From Opisthorchis felineus (taxonomy: Eukaryota; Platyhelminthes; Trematoda; Opisthorchiida; Opisthorchiidae): 64,000 nt of DNA. Made by a program: the position numbers and the translations under genes. Shown in pieces: positions 11,976 to 24,923 of the stretch. Below the pieces are notes generated by a model, which saw only the letters and a list, made by a program, of their open reading frames with translations, had not been told where the DNA came from and searched no databases. The stretch is from positions 301,952 to 365,951 of the forward strand of contig SJOL01002263.1 in NCBI GenBank assembly GCA_004794785.1, given 5' to 3'. Numbering within the stretch: the first letter of the stretch is position 1; each line of letters begins with the position of its first letter.

Positions 11976-13304
11976 CTAGAAATATGAGTATACAGAGGGA
12001 TGTAAAAACTGCGGAAGCAGTTATCGGAAAACTGCTAACTTGTATGTGCCTGCTGCCAACAGCGAAGTGGTCATACAATTCCAGCAAGTACAAATCTATT
12101 TTAGAGACAAAAATAGACCAAAACCATTGGACACCATCTCGAAGAGAAACCTATAGCAACAAGCAATTGACAAGTCATCAGAAGAAAGGGAAGTATGGTG
12201 GAATACAAACAACTGTCCTATTAGTCAGTGTGGGTACCTCTAATGGGGACTAAGATTGTGTGTCTTATCGTGGCTGTCACGAAACAGAAAATGTTGGGAC
12301 CACAGGAGAAGATGTCAATGCACCATGATAAAAAACCACAGTGCCGTCTTTTGAGAGCGCTTGAAAATTCACCAAATCGTTGTATATCCCGCCCGCCTGG
12401 GACATGGGTGATGGGGGAACTTCCTCAAGTTGTGCTGCCCTGGTAATCTCGCGAAAGTAGGTAGCGCACATAAATATGGAAATGCATTTAGAACATTTTT
12501 CCTCTTAGGCCCAATGGGTAGTGTGTATCATACTGCTTCTATCCTTTGCATGTTCAGTTAGGTTTCTCTAAATTTCGACTGGTATTTTTGCAATCGTAAA
12601 GCAGAATCTTAAAATGCTGTTATTGAGTTTCTAATGATTGTGGACAACAGAAGCATTTTGTCAATGTGTGCCCAGAACACTCTCCAGATCTGAATGAACT
12701 GGAGGTTTTAACTGGAAAATACTGTCTACAAAATGGTCGAATGAACTAAGAAGTCCGCAATCCCCCAGAAAGACTGTGACTAGTCTCGCTTGGCGTATAC
12801 CTTTTGAAAGGAAACCAATTAACCAAGGTGTTGGGTGTGTGTCATTGATTGTGTCAGGGATTGTTAGTTGTCACAGAAGACAGTGACACTATGGTACTCT
12901 ACCCCAACATGAAATCAAAAAATCAGGAAATTCGATTGTATTAGGGAGATGCTGGTAGTGCACAGGGACTACGTTTACGAGTAGTTTATCTCTCGTGAAT
13001 GCACCTCCTGTCAGTAGTGCTGTGCCCGGAGGATAGTCAACATATATAGTCAGTATAAAGAGGGAATACTGCACAACGGTTACGGGACTGCTTTGGCCCT
13101 TGGAGTTTTCGGTAAGATTTGAAGTGAACGAGTCCAATAAGTACAAACAATGTGTAGCAACACCAACAATAATGTGAAAGCTGGCAAGATAAGAACCTAA
13201 ATTAAGAGAAGTCTCGTACAGTATAATGTGCAGTGCCCAATTGTGCCTCAGGTGAGTCTGAATATTCGAATTCCTACGTCGCCCTGATATTCTGTGAAGA
13301 CACT

Positions 13305-13541
13305 GCTTTAAGCAACAAGTAGAGCCCGAGATGGCTCAGTGGTTAAACCGCGAGTTTAGCGATCGAAAGGGCCGTGATTCGAACCCGACTTCATCTTCTC
13401 GATTGCTCCTGCTTAGGCTTGGGCAACCTGACAGTATCTCAGCCCTCGTGCTTCCTCCGGGTGGCATGGCAGCTAGGCACCGGAGGGGTGTTACAGCTGA
13501 ACGATTGTTATTATTAATAATAATAATAATAATTCTTATTA
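13305..13541 (+). repeat. tRNA-derived SINE, full copy with 5' leader
   Basis: A box tggctcagtgg lies at 13333, followed by a B-box-like gattcgaacccgac, the CTCCTGCTTAGGCTTGGGCA body, and the end gttacagctgaacgattg plus a (TTA/TAA)n tail. The 26 bases before the tRNA head (gctttaagcaacaagtagag and cccgag) recur at 18146, so they are part of this subfamily or of a shared source. Confidence 0.92.
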
Positions 13542-14163
13542 GAAGCGGCAAGTAGCTACTATTCCGACAAAGCTGGACCCCATAGGTATATGTCGACTTA
13601 ATCGAAGCTATATTCGTTGTGATTATACGGATCTCCAACTGGCCATGGAATGAACTGAACGCCAGGTGCAATATGACCACCTGAAAGAAAACGATTTTTT
13701 TATGAAGGTGATACAGCAAACATAAACATTCGAACCCGTAAGCGGGCGGCACATGCATATTGCACCTTCAGTAATGGAAGGGAGAGAGACCAAAGCTTTG
13801 CATGTTTGGTGTAGTTTGTCTGCTGACCTTTCAAGCGACCTGAAAGAATGGGCCATATTCCGACAAGATAGACTGAGCTCAGGATAACCACTTTCCTGTG
13901 GGAAAAAAAACATACATCCGGGACACAGAAAAAAAACTGTTTTCTCGCTTCCAACAAGCTAGTTTGTCCAGAACCCAATGGGTGACACGCTATGGCGATT
14001 CCTCTCAATCCCGAAACAATCGAATATACGAGGGTCGCGAGCCCTGTTCTACTCAGTTTTACGCTCACACTAGAAGAAATTTGATTAATATCATCATCTA
14101 GGGTCTTTGCTGTCGGTGCAGAACAATCGAGACTGTGGCCATCATTCGAAACTGTTCCTACGG

Positions 14164-14345
14164 TCCACTACATCATCATCATCATCGACAGCATAACATT
14201 AATGCTCCACACTGTTACATCTCTGCCGTACAATCATGACTTATTCGAAAGCCTTATTGGGAGCAGAGAATAAGTGGACGGGGAAAGGACATGGTGCTAG
14301 CCCACCACAATTATTCCTAGGTGCCTAAACCTCTAAACACTGATA
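14164..14345 (+). repeat. CAT-led dispersed repeat, copy 1
   Basis: The repeat starts (cat)n cgacagcataacat, then ccgtacaatcatgac, then ggtgctagcccacca and aggtgcctaaacctct. The same blocks in the same order occur at 63808 to 64000. The family is unknown. Confidence 0.7.
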
Positions 14346-14862
14346 ACGCTTCTCTTCGATTCAAAGTTGTTTATCATACCAACACCTAGATAGAAAGTTC
14401 ATAGACAACTGTAATTCGTAGGTGAAAATGTGTCAAAATTTACCACATATACACACCCTTCAAGCTTGCTTTGTTAGGAAAACAGTCAATTGAGCCAGTG
14501 CCCCGTCATTTCCTGAAGTGAGTTACTTTTTTTCCTATCGAACCTTAGTTTTTTGCACCAGTGGTCCTATTTTCGTATCTTTTCCGTATCCTGTTCCAAG
14601 GCGTTTGGGCTGTCTCCAGCTGTGCTTGTCACGTGACGAAATGATTATGAGGACAAGTAGTCAAGCTGGGTGGCTTAAAAGTAGATAGCCCCAAGTACAC
14701 TTGCTGGAACGTCGCTTGTTATTCATGACCATCTTCATCTAATCGATGTATTTGCCATATTAATGTATTCACCACCGCGGATAAATCTACGTGAGTAGAA
14801 ATCTAGCCAGCGAAATAGAGTAGCTGAATGATAAAATAAGTTCCGAACCAAGCCCGACTCAC

Positions 14863-15095
14863 CTCGACTTCATCGTGTGGTTTTGGTAAGTCAGCGAATA
14901 GAGAGTCAGTGACGCGTGGCAATTCGTTCTGATCCATTTCGAACGTATCTGATAACTCAAAGATAGAGCTACTAACTGGCTTCGCTGTTCGCATCCACTC
15001 TGTAAACAGTGCCGTAGCAGGTGTATCGGAAGAATTCAAACCCGCTTCAGACGCTGTTTGGCAAGTCAAGTGGGCGCCGAGGAATCTAGGCATGC
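14863..15095 (-). CDS. ZSWIM8: ZSWIM8 exon 8
   Basis: This exon gives 77 codons after a split residue, reading MPRFLGAHLTCQTASEAG through a Ser/Thr/Glu-rich stretch to DSLFADLPKPHDEVE. The end aligns with human HDLFAGLKPLEQESRME, directly ahead of the LFACAEALHAHG block that opens the next fluke exon. The acceptor is caacattcag and the donor is GTCGAG|gtgagt, phase 0. The early part corresponds to the disordered acidic linker of the human protein and is not conserved residue by residue. Confidence 0.82.
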
Positions 15096-17680
15096 CTGAA
15101 TGTTGAAAGTACGAAGGAAGAAGAACGTTGGAAAACTAAGTTGTAAGCGAAAAGGAGGTATAGGTCAGTGTAACTGTCGGGAAAAAACCTGACGAATAAT
15201 GAGCATAAAATACAGTTTTGTCCAGCTATAATCAATGAACTAATGGACAGCTGTTTCGGCCTCACAAGGGCACGCTGGCACCGTTTACTTGGGTTCACAA
15301 CGGAGACCGACAGCTATCAGTCCAACAAGAAGAGAGCCAAAAAAATCCTATTACATATGATATCCATCCCCAACCTGACGAGGATGTGATAATCTAGCTG
15401 TCATTCGTATCACCAATTTATTCTCCAGACGGTGTTGTGAGATTAGAAGAATACTTATTGTTCGAAATTCCATTTTAAGTCCTACCATGAGACTTGAGTG
15501 GCCTCCAAGCCAAAACAGTGAAACATCCAACTTGGTTTATAGTGAACTCACAGCTTCCTTGGCATTCGCCATGACGACCGTGTTCTCAGTCAATCCCACT
15601 AAAGTGACAAGATTTACCGATTTACAGACCCAGAGTGTGATCGGCAGTGGGGAAACCCTGTCGTAGGGTAGAGTTATTGTCCACCAGACGCAATATCAGG
15701 CGGCTATCGTTCCAATCAACATGACGAAAGTTTCGAGTGGCTGTCGTTCAGACTGTCCAGTTCAACAGCACCAAAAAGCTTGAAATAACAGTGGACCAGG
15801 ACCAAGGACTATGTCGGAGAGAGTGAGATTAAAACCATTGGATTCAGAAAAGAAATACCCAAAAGTGATTCTGCGAAAACGACGCATTTACATCCACCAT
15901 AGTAGATGAGAAGAACAGAGCGTGTTTGAATCCGATTTCGGCTGCTGGTTTCCTTGAGCTATAAGGTATCCTGTCCACCTGTTGACACGCCAGTTTGCTG
16001 TCATAAACGGTTCATGAATTTCAGATTGTCTCAATGGCACATGGGCACGTAGAGCTGACCAGCTTAATAAGACCAAAGATTTGATTGCTGTATCTCGTCG
16101 TCCAGACGAATTTCACTGCCTTTGCTGGTCATTTTAACCAGCTTTTCCTCCCAATCCTCAAGCTGTTGGACAGCTGGTGATAGTTAGGCTCTTTGGACCC
16201 CTTGTTTTGAACGTGATTTGCCAGAATACCTCAACAAAGATCCAATAACCGAACCGAAGCAGCAGATATCGACGGCTTACTTTGTCAGGTTAATACTCCA
16301 CGGACAATATGGTGGCTTTGTGCACTGACTATCCGATAGGCAACCGGTGGTCGTCAGGGCAGGGTGTGACTGATGCACTACAAATGCCCAATTCGTGTTA
16401 AAAAGCTTTCAGGATGGATAAGTTGAGGCACTTCAAGGCAACAAGCCACTTAACTTGACTGTGTCGATGACCAGGGGAGCGCACAGACACCTTCACATGC
16501 ATAATGGGGTGCTCGGAGTCTACACAGGTATTACAGACACTTCGAATCTTTTACAGAATCCCTTCAGCTGCAGCCAAACACAAATTGGTCGACCGATGTC
16601 CACCTTTGTAGAAGACGAACGTCAATTTGCTAGGTGTCACCTCCATTGTGGAAGAATAACCAGACTGAAAAACAAACTTTCATCAGCAGTAAGCATACTG
16701 CACGAGTGTCACGAAATCCAAAGCACCCAATGCTAATAGTGGTGCTTCATCTGTCCCTGTATTGTATCTTTAGCTTCGCACTTTGAACTCTAATTTTCAT
16801 TCTTGCTTTTCTCTTACTCTCCGAATCATCCAAGCTACTTTAATTGGTATGCACACATTGAGATTCGATTTACATCCCATCCTGGATTAGCTAAAGTGTT
16901 GTAGTTGTAAGGAAATGATCTATTTAAGGTCATTGGGTATCTGGGATAGGGGAATCTGTTGCAGTTGAATAAACAATGAAACTTAAGGGCTACCGGATTC
17001 TCGGACCAGTAGGATCTACTCATTTTTATAGCTGAATCTTATCCACACAATCTGTAATCGGAAGACGAGCCGAAATCCCCATCTGTCCCAAGGTAGGCAC
17101 ATCCCTTCATGTTTGCTTATCCCCTCCGTTGAATTAAAAAGCCTAGTATAACGCTCCCTCATCTTTATACTCATCTAATCGAATCCGGACCATCCAGTCT
17201 CCGCAGATGGGTTCGAACGTCTCAGACGCACAGTTACCACGCGTTATTGGCCATGCTTCCAGATTAAATTACACGTGTTGCTCGGGAACTGTAAGGACTT
17301 AATCTAATGGAATCCATCCATAGTGTTAACCAAGGGAAAATGAATTGAAGTAATCTGAAAAAACGACGTCAATAATTGAGGCCATTCCACTTTCCTGTCC
17401 GATCTCATTATAGTTTGGAAAAAAGCGTGTTCTGGATTTCAAACGCATTCACTCTGAGAATACGTAACTCTTGTATAAATCCTATGCGCTGATTTCTCTC
17501 ATTTGTCTGCATTTTACGTGGCTTGATGAAACAAATCCGTGACTTTTCTTAGTTTCCATAAAGTAGATTCTACAGAGCATCCTGTCAATTATTCACGGTT
17601 TCAGTTCACATTCCCTCGCATACGGTTCCAAATTCCTTCAACCGTGACCGATTCGAGTTATCTCAACTAAGTGGTAATAC
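15096..17680 (-). other. ZSWIM8 intron 7
   Basis: This intron is 2.6 kb. A plus frame is open from 16455 to 16736 without a match. No SINE was seen. Confidence 0.45.
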
Positions 17681-17911
17681 TTTTCTCGTCAAGCAAGTCA
17701 ATCAGAATGGGTCTCAGTGGCGACATGTCATTCAGAAGCAGTGACGTAAATTTACAGTAGTCTTTTGGATTGGCTTGCGAATTAGCCGCTGATCTTACAG
17801 CAGTGCGTATTCGCACATAGGCGAACGGTGTAGAGTCCCGGAGTAACTGCTGTACTAACCCCAGCTGCATATGAGTAGACAAGTCAGACTTCGATTCACC
17901 GCATCGCTGAA
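17681..17911 (-). CDS. ZSWIM8: candidate ZSWIM8 exon 7
   Basis: This is a 75 or 76 codon open stretch with no residue match I recognise. It has helical character (THMQLGLVQQLLRDSTPF, FTSLLLNDMSPLRPILIDLL). The donor AGAAAA|gtatta leaves one base, which fits the two-base entry of the next certain exon at 15095 and supports it. Two acceptors are possible: actacag gives a start at 17911 (two-base entry), and gttcag gives 17906 (phase 0). Neither fits the two spare bases left at 21352, so an unseen exon must lie between. It could also be a chance frame. Confidence 0.5.
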
Positions 17912-18091
17912 CTGTAGTGTATTATCAAATAATCTGGTGTAACCGACTCTAATCTCATGCCTCCCGAGTTGGTCAAAACAAGGTGAGCTGACTGATGAAG
18001 CTGAAAATAACGAAATATAGCGCGGTGAAATTTGACGGTGAGGGAAGCTCCGGATTATTGGGCCATTGAACGACCGATTCCTATCGGAGTT

Positions 18092-18145
18092 CGAGATAGT
18101 TCAGTTAAGGTTAAGGCGCGAAATTACTGACCGGAAGGTCAGTAA
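18092..18145 (+). repeat. SINE head fragment abutting a full SINE
   Basis: The fragment resembles gagatggctcagtggttaag, then ggcgcgaaattactgaccgg and aaggtcagtaa, i.e. the first 54 bases of the SINE. It joins directly to the leader of the full copy at 18146. Confidence 0.75.
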
Positions 18146-18380
18146 GCTTTAAGCAACAAGTAGAGCCCGAGATGGCTTAGAGGTTAAAGCGCGAGTTTAG
18201 TGATCGGAAGGTCAGTGGTTCTAACCCGACCTCGTCTTCTCGACTGCTTCTGTCTAGACTTGGGCAACCTGGCAGCATCTCAGCCCTGGTGCTTCCTTCA
18301 GGTGGTATGGCAGCGTGGCGCCGAAAGGGTGTTACAGCTGAACGGTTATATTATTATTATTACTATTATTATTATTTATT
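18146..18380 (+). repeat. tRNA-derived SINE, full copy with 5' leader
   Basis: It carries the same leader as the 13305 copy, then gatggcttagaggttaaagc, a degraded B box (ggttctaacccgac), the body and a long TTA/TTATT tail. It lies antisense to ZSWIM8. Confidence 0.92.
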
Positions 18381-20865
18381 AGGATTCCTATCGAATCCGT
18401 GTTACCTTATTTATGTATTCCAATCGCTACACATTAGTCCTTCTGTATTCGTTCCAAACTATCTGACAGTTGCCATCCGCAAGCTAATCTGTGAGAACTA
18501 TGACTCAAAATGTCCTCGGAGGAACTTAAATATCGCAAACAAATATCACCCATTGGATTAAATTCATTCGAACAGAACAATGTAAGCACATCACTCAGGA
18601 TTTTCCACACGACATAGAAAAGCTAGTACAAGAGAAAAAAGGTTTGAATAGAAAGGCATACTGTAACTTTGGCGAATTTATTGAGTTCTGTTGATCGCGC
18701 CAATGAGCAACGCTACAGCGATTTGCCTAAGGCGGTTTCAGTGCCTGGGAGTCAACAAGGGGTAAGAAAGGTAGATAGAAACACCGAGACAAAATACAAT
18801 TTCCTTAGGGAAACCATAAAAGCAGTGGTGTTAGCCTGGCTCACGCACACACACGTTGCACCGCGCATATTGATGTTCAGCTCAGGCTAGCCCACGTATG
18901 CCCATGTATTCACTGACTGCAAGTGGAGTGGGGTGGGGGGAGGGGAGTAAAACGGTCTACTATACATGATATTCTGTGTGCGTGATCACGGACGAAAGGA
19001 GTTATTTTTGCCAGGATAAATTTAGGTTGGCACGCCAAAACTTACAGGCACGAAATTCTTCAGTTGACAGCGCATGTGTCGGGGGAAGATCTGAATGCCA
19101 GTTGAGACTACAACAGAAATAACGAGGATGGCATTAACCTAACTGCCGAGCAGAGAGCTAGTACTGTTCCTATCAGTACCTTTTTAAGACGCTAAGTTTT
19201 ATCAAAAGTAACTGCGTAAAGAAGTCGAATGACTAATAGACAACCATAAATGGATCGGCCTGGGAATCGTTCCAGCTGTGCTTTGATAGAAACAATAATC
19301 ATTCGGATGTCACTGCACTCATCAACTACAGCACGAAACGATATCAGGGCAACTCCTTTCTTCATTTACTCGGCTCCCGTTCAACTGTAACATTCAAACA
19401 TTCGACACACCTGTTCACTGAATTTATGATCAATTTTGATGTGGTGCGCACAGAACACCTAAAATGAGAGCGCATGTTGCGGATAATTAACGTCAGTCCA
19501 AACTAAGTGCGAAAATCGACACACTTGATACGTTCTTATCATACATCACTAAAAGATATCGTTTTTGCATACTTCTAACCGACTTATGCAGTTTTTCTGG
19601 GCGATCCCCCTCTTCAGTTTTTGGACGGGACCGAAAAGCATTTTAAGCTATTCACAGGTTTTGTTATTAGGCCGCAATTGGCTATGACGGAATCCCGAAT
19701 CAGGAAAGTTTCAGTGCAACGAATCGCAGCTCATGGGCAATTATTGGCTGGATCAACAAAGTGGTCTCAATAGCGTTATGCTCGCACCGCCAAAACCAAA
19801 TCAAAATGGATCGCTAGTTAAGCGAACAGCGACCTTCAGTGGTAAGCGTTGAAGGTATGAATGTGCTCAGTTGAACAGTACTGAAAATCAAGGAAAAAGG
19901 ATCGCTTCAGCGAGTCATCACTCCGCAGTAACATTCTTTAGAAAACTTGGCATGGAATGTGAGTGGATAAAAGTCCACTGATTCTTTAAAATTAAACCCA
20001 CTTTCCGAGTGTGCTTCCGACGTAACTGGTCACTGAGTCATTCAGGTTTAGGACAGCACTCGAGGAAGGGTGCTGAGACTGTAAAACTCAAACTTAAGAC
20101 TTGGTATCCCTAGCGAAATGAACAAGTTAAGGATATTTCCACACAAAATGAAACACTGTTTTCACGGAAGCCAGTGATGCTTCTCATTCGTTCTGGATAA
20201 TAACAGAATATCGTAAGCAGGTTCAGGCTGTCTCATCTCCGAAACAGCTCTAGCAGAATTCATCACACAGCATGGGGAATAATGAGGGTCACAGGGCGAG
20301 AAATGCAGACTGCAGCCTGAATACCTATCCAGCGGTGGGCAGCTTATTGAAAGCGGATACAATATTTACCATGCAACGAACCCAGAAACCACTAGGGGTA
20401 AACAAAATCAACGACTGTGTATCTGAGGATACTAAAAAGTTAAAACATGTTACGGCGTCGAATTAAGGGTGAAGAAACGATATAATGAATAATGAGGCGC
20501 TTTCTTAAGTAAAAACCCTGCAAAAACATGGCACGTAATCGGTTCGAGTGCCACATTGGTGCTGGACCAGCTGCGATCCAATAAGCTCAATGATACTACC
20601 TCACTGATGCAAATTGCTGAGATTCAAATTCAGTTTCTATTCTATTCACACGACAAACAGCTTGCGTTTGGACGTTTAAACTGCGGCCTGGTGGACCTTG
20701 CATTCAACACTAGCACTGCTAACTTATCTCCTCATTTTCTTGGATTCCACCGTCATTGGGACCTCGTATTGAATCTTCGTGCACCATGTTGTAATTGTTG
20801 TTGATTACAATATTTCATAACCTATTAGAAATAGATGTGCCCTCTATCGAGGGGATTGTCGGTAG

Positions 20866-21056
20866 CACAGGCTGCTGTTCTGTTTGCTGAGCTGGGTAAT
20901 CCGGTTACAAACGTTGCCATCAACTGAGGTGACATCATCGGTGCGTAGTAAGTTGGCGATGCGTCGTTGTTGGACGCACTGATGACGTTATCTCGGTTGG
21001 CGACGAAACGTTTGCAACCAAATTGCCCAGTTCAACAAATAGAACAGCCATATGTG
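20866..21056. repeat. inverted repeat, arms of about 80 bp, loop 29 bp
   Basis: The left arm (20866 to 20945) reads cacaggctgctgttctgttt through gtaatccggttacaaacgtt to gacatcatcggtgcg. The right arm (20975 to 21056), read backwards, matches it over almost the whole length with scattered mismatches. The two arms are probably opposite copies of one repeat. In RNA of either strand they would fold into a long hairpin. Confidence 0.8.
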
Positions 21057-21351
21057 TGTTCGGGAAATGTACACGATTTTCTGCGGGTATCCTTGAGGCC
21101 ATCACCACGATTATACTTCCGCTAAGCATTCGCTGGGATGGTACCAGCTAAGGATGGAGGAAGAAACGTGAGCCAACAATCTCCCAAAATCTAGTCGCCA
21201 CGATAAGAATACATTCTTGAAACTAATCTAAATTCACCAGACCAAAACCAACACAAAGGTGTTTTTGAATGTCGGTACAACTTAAGGTGTGAATAGCTCA
21301 GACACAAATGTACACATTTATTTAATAGTTGCAGTTCACTAGTGAACTCAC

Positions 21352-21821
21352 CTGCAGGCTGCAAGTGCAGGCTTAAATCCGATAAACCGATGGTACTCTT
21401 CCTGTACGGTTTTGGCTTGTGCTGATGTAGTTGCTTCTGTCGGATCTCCGCCTTTCTGATTTGTTTCTGGATCTAGTTCTTGGGCTATCCGGACACCAGC
21501 TTGTTCCAATGCGAATATATGAAAAGCTCTCAACCTTCTATTAAGCTGCTGTAGTAGCCAGCAGCCTACTGGCCCCGAGGTCGATGCGTTTGTGTCTTTA
21601 CTGCTACACACGGAAATTACACTAGATCCGGACGGGAAGCGGCCAGCCAAATGACCAGTCGTCTGTGGACGTAGTTCCGGATTCAAACAAGCAAGGCGCC
21701 AAAGCTGAACTACCTGTTCACAAAGCCACAGAGCCGCGTATTGGGTTTGTTTCTGACAAATTGGTATGCCTTTAGGAAGGACGCAAGGCTTCAGCTGAAC
21801 CAGGTACCACCAAAACATCAG
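21352..21821 (-). CDS. ZSWIM8: ZSWIM8 exon 6
   Basis: This exon gives 156 codons starting LMFWWYLVQLKP (human ITGWWYSVRTS). It continues with QVVQLWRLACLNPELRPQ (human MVTLWRLAVLDPALSPQ) and ends YHRFIGFKPALAAC (human FPGFRPAVEAC). The middle holds a less conserved, Gly/Ser/Thr-rich stretch and an additional helical segment around 21500 to 21540 (QQLNRRLRAFHIF). The acceptor is tacactacag and the donor is CTGCAG|gtgagt. It leaves two spare bases (AG), which no exon recognised downstream accepts, so one exon is missing after it. Confidence 0.94.
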
Positions 21822-24800
21822 CTGTAGTGTAGAAAATGGGCGAAAATAACTCAGAATCCAGAGAATTACAAAGAAATTCCTTGAAAGCCAGCCTGGTAAG
21901 TAAATGATCAGTTTTAGTCACTTCAAATATAGGGAAAGAACGAGTAATAAGGGATACCATTTCTGAATGTGTTTCTACAATACATATGATCGAAGAATAT
22001 AAAAATTAGTTGACGGATAAGCGATTGGAACTACGCGTCCTTTGGCAGGTACAGCCTCGCCCTTCTCCTCTAAAACCGAACACGACCGGGAAGGGATTTA
22101 TATGCTATACAAACTATATTCGTTCACTTGGCTCGGGTTAAGATCAACTGTACACCGATGTGCTTAACCAGCTACACCTGCACCAAAAGATCAAATCAGT
22201 GGTCACAACCCTGTGCCAAGCATGATCAGCGGTCATTTCGACGGTCGCAACAGCCCGTGTCCCGAACAAGTGAACTGTAAAGAACTTGGAAAATATAGTG
22301 GGGATATTCTAGAGGTGAATAAAAAGGGCAGGGTGCGATAATGGGCGGTTTCCACTTAGTAAGGATGAATGGAAGTGAAGAGGCAAGTCAAATAAGTGAA
22401 TGACTCAGGTAGGGGACAGAAATGCCAGTTCAGAGCACTTGTTGTAGTAGTAACGAGGGAGAGGCTACAAGGTGATGGTAGGAAGGAGTTTGAAGGTCAA
22501 ACTAGGGGAGGAAATAAAATGCACAAATTGCGTCGAACTTGGTCGCGGAGAGAAAGCTAGGTGGAAAGAGCTTCACCTTACGCCTCACTATCACATTCCG
22601 GGATGGGGCGAATCTCAGGTTTTCGAGTAGGGAGAAATTCCGTGAACGGCGGGCGTTCTTAGAGGCAGTAGTGGGTAAAGACAAATGAGTGAGGGCTGAC
22701 TAGTAGATCGGAACATCTGGAGAGACTTGGTTGGATTACAGGCGAAAAGCTGAGCGAATACTTCAGCTTTTCCATGTGGCAGGGATTTAACGTGTCGTTT
22801 GGAATAAAGAATAGGAAGAACGTGGGCGAAAAGAAATTACAGCCCATATGCAGCCATTATAAGACTTCAGAAGAGTCGTCTCACACAAACGGAACGAGTG
22901 CTAGGAGAGGGGTGCATACAATCGGTTCTCTGTGCGCACCGCGCAGATGCAGACAGGAGTAAACCATTCCGAAGAGGACAATTTGTCGAGCTTGAAGAAG
23001 TGAGGGAAAAACTGCAGCGTGTCACCATAAAAAACATTGGTAATACTGCCTGCATATGTTGAAACATCACTGGGAATACAAACTTTTCAAAGACAGAAAG
23101 CAAAGAACGGACGCAGGGAATCCCAGTTAGCGAAGGCGTAAAACCATAGGATGCTCAAGGAAAAAAGATGGGGCGCGGTGGAGCTGCCAAGGAAGAACCG
23201 GCATGGGTAGTTAGAAACAAATTGAGGCTGTTTGGTCGCCGTCACGGTCTAGAATCCGAATTTGGAGAGATACGGTTGGGGATGAGTTCGCGCTTGCAAA
23301 AAACTGTCTCAAGGCCTGGTGGTAGGCTTGAGTCGGGTAAAGAAGCCAGTCAGTACTACGTGAGTTGAAATCGCCAACCATGTGCAATTCGGCCCTTAGG
23401 TTTGACAGTAAGACAACTTCCCAGTTAGCACTCAATAAAGAGAAAATCTGAAGTGCACAGTCTCCATCGGGAGACTGTTTGTTAGCTTTCAAAAGACTGC
23501 ATTTGAGCCACATAAACTGTAAGTTGGGCGGGTACGCTAAGTGTGGAGAGGAAAAGGAAAAGTGGGTTTAAGCACAAAGCTCAGTTGTAAAACTGAAGCA
23601 GCGGTGGACAGAGTAACCTGAGAATTAGATACAAGCGCGGTCACAGTTACCGGAAATTTTCATGTGGGGAAAAGAACAGATGGTATACTGGGTTAATGTC
23701 ATTATCCGAACCATCAGCGTTGCAAAGTGAAGTTTTCAATGTACGAGGGGGCAACTATTCTGTTTTTTGCGTACGACGCTATTTGTATGGTAGGTGGAGG
23801 AGTCGGAACCCCAACCCAGAGGCTTGGTGTGGCAAAATACATGAGGCTCCTATAAGTTTGGTGGTGGTATTTCCTCCAGCGGTAGTGCCAGCTACCTGAA
23901 AACATAAAGTGTAATAGGATGATGGGACAGTTGGAAGGAACTGACACTGAAACGCGTCGGTTAAGGGCCAGTGTCCTTGTATGGTCACGTACATAGTCTG
24001 AAATGATGCCCATGATCACCTGCCCAGGTACAAATATTTTTGCCATTCTGATAGGTCATCACTATTGATGAGGACATTAAGTATTGCACTGACGACAGAG
24101 CACCTATCACACCACGAAAGGACCACGGGGATAACGTAATGCTATGCTAATTAGTCGCCGAAAGAGGATCTCAGATAAATTAGCGTTTGGCTGATTAATC
24201 TGACTTGTGGAGCCTGTGCGCAGACCAAGTGGTTCACAGTTTACGGGGCCGCTGAACAATGTTTAATTCGTATTTGATAGGGCTAGGAAAAACCCCAAGC
24301 GAGCCGTTAGTGTACCGGTCACCTTGTTCCGAAGACGGGTGTGAATGTTAGCACCGAATTCTGGTTCACAGCTATTGTATACAGTATTGTAGAAAGATTG
24401 TTACTGAATCAGTAGGTCTTGACTTCAGTTGCACCGGTATCAGAAAATGATGTTTTCTGCAGTTTAATGGCTAACAGGTCGAGCTGTATTAGTGACACCC
24501 TCACACAATCCATGGTTCTTTCTCCTCTATACCTGCGACTGAATCCTCACACGGTAAGAAGATACGTGTTGTGTTTGTGTTATTCAAAGAAGGTACAATA
24601 CAGGATGTTCGTCATGGAACACTGGATGCAAAGCTGATTGAGAACAGATAAGCCACGGAGCGAATGACATTCGCCTCAACGCGTCAGTGTGAGACGTAAG
24701 AATCAGCGGGGAAAAAAAACAGGAAAATTCACCCGGTAGGATGAGCAAGCTACGGTGCATGCTGCATTCCTTCCCATATTCGCAATAATTATCAGTACAA

Positions 24801-24923
24801 AGTGAAAACACTAATCCCTGTATCGATTATCCTGAAAATAGATAGGGCAAGACATTCAAACAAACACGGACAAAAGTCACTTAACGTTCAGTAAAACTAT
24901 GAAGGTGATGTGGAGCAACTCAC
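21822..24923 (-). other. ZSWIM8 intron 5
   Basis: This intron is 3.1 kb. From about 22290 to 23560 the plus strand is clearly purine-rich (many GGAGAG and GAAAGA runs). No gene or SINE was recognised. Confidence 0.5.

Larger units (their letters stand above)
11976..14862 (-). other. ZSWIM8 intron 8
   Basis: This intron is 2.9 kb, with a full plus SINE at 13305 to 13541 and a CAT-led dispersed repeat at 14164 to 14345. The rest shows no gene. Confidence 0.6.
17912..21351 (-). other. ZSWIM8 intron region that must hold a missing exon
   Basis: This span is 3.4 kb. It holds a SINE locus (18092 to 18380) and a large inverted repeat (20866 to 21056). By phase an exon must lie here, entering with one base. 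By homology it should encode the FNWEEAYPLPG-like block of human ZSWIM8, but I did not find it. Confidence 0.5.

Noticed and set aside
13331..13555. Open frame giving a [19 protein letters not shown] peptide (also at 28700, 34776, 42556 and 58252)
   Set aside because: It is translation of the SINE, repeated at each copy in various frames; not a protein gene.
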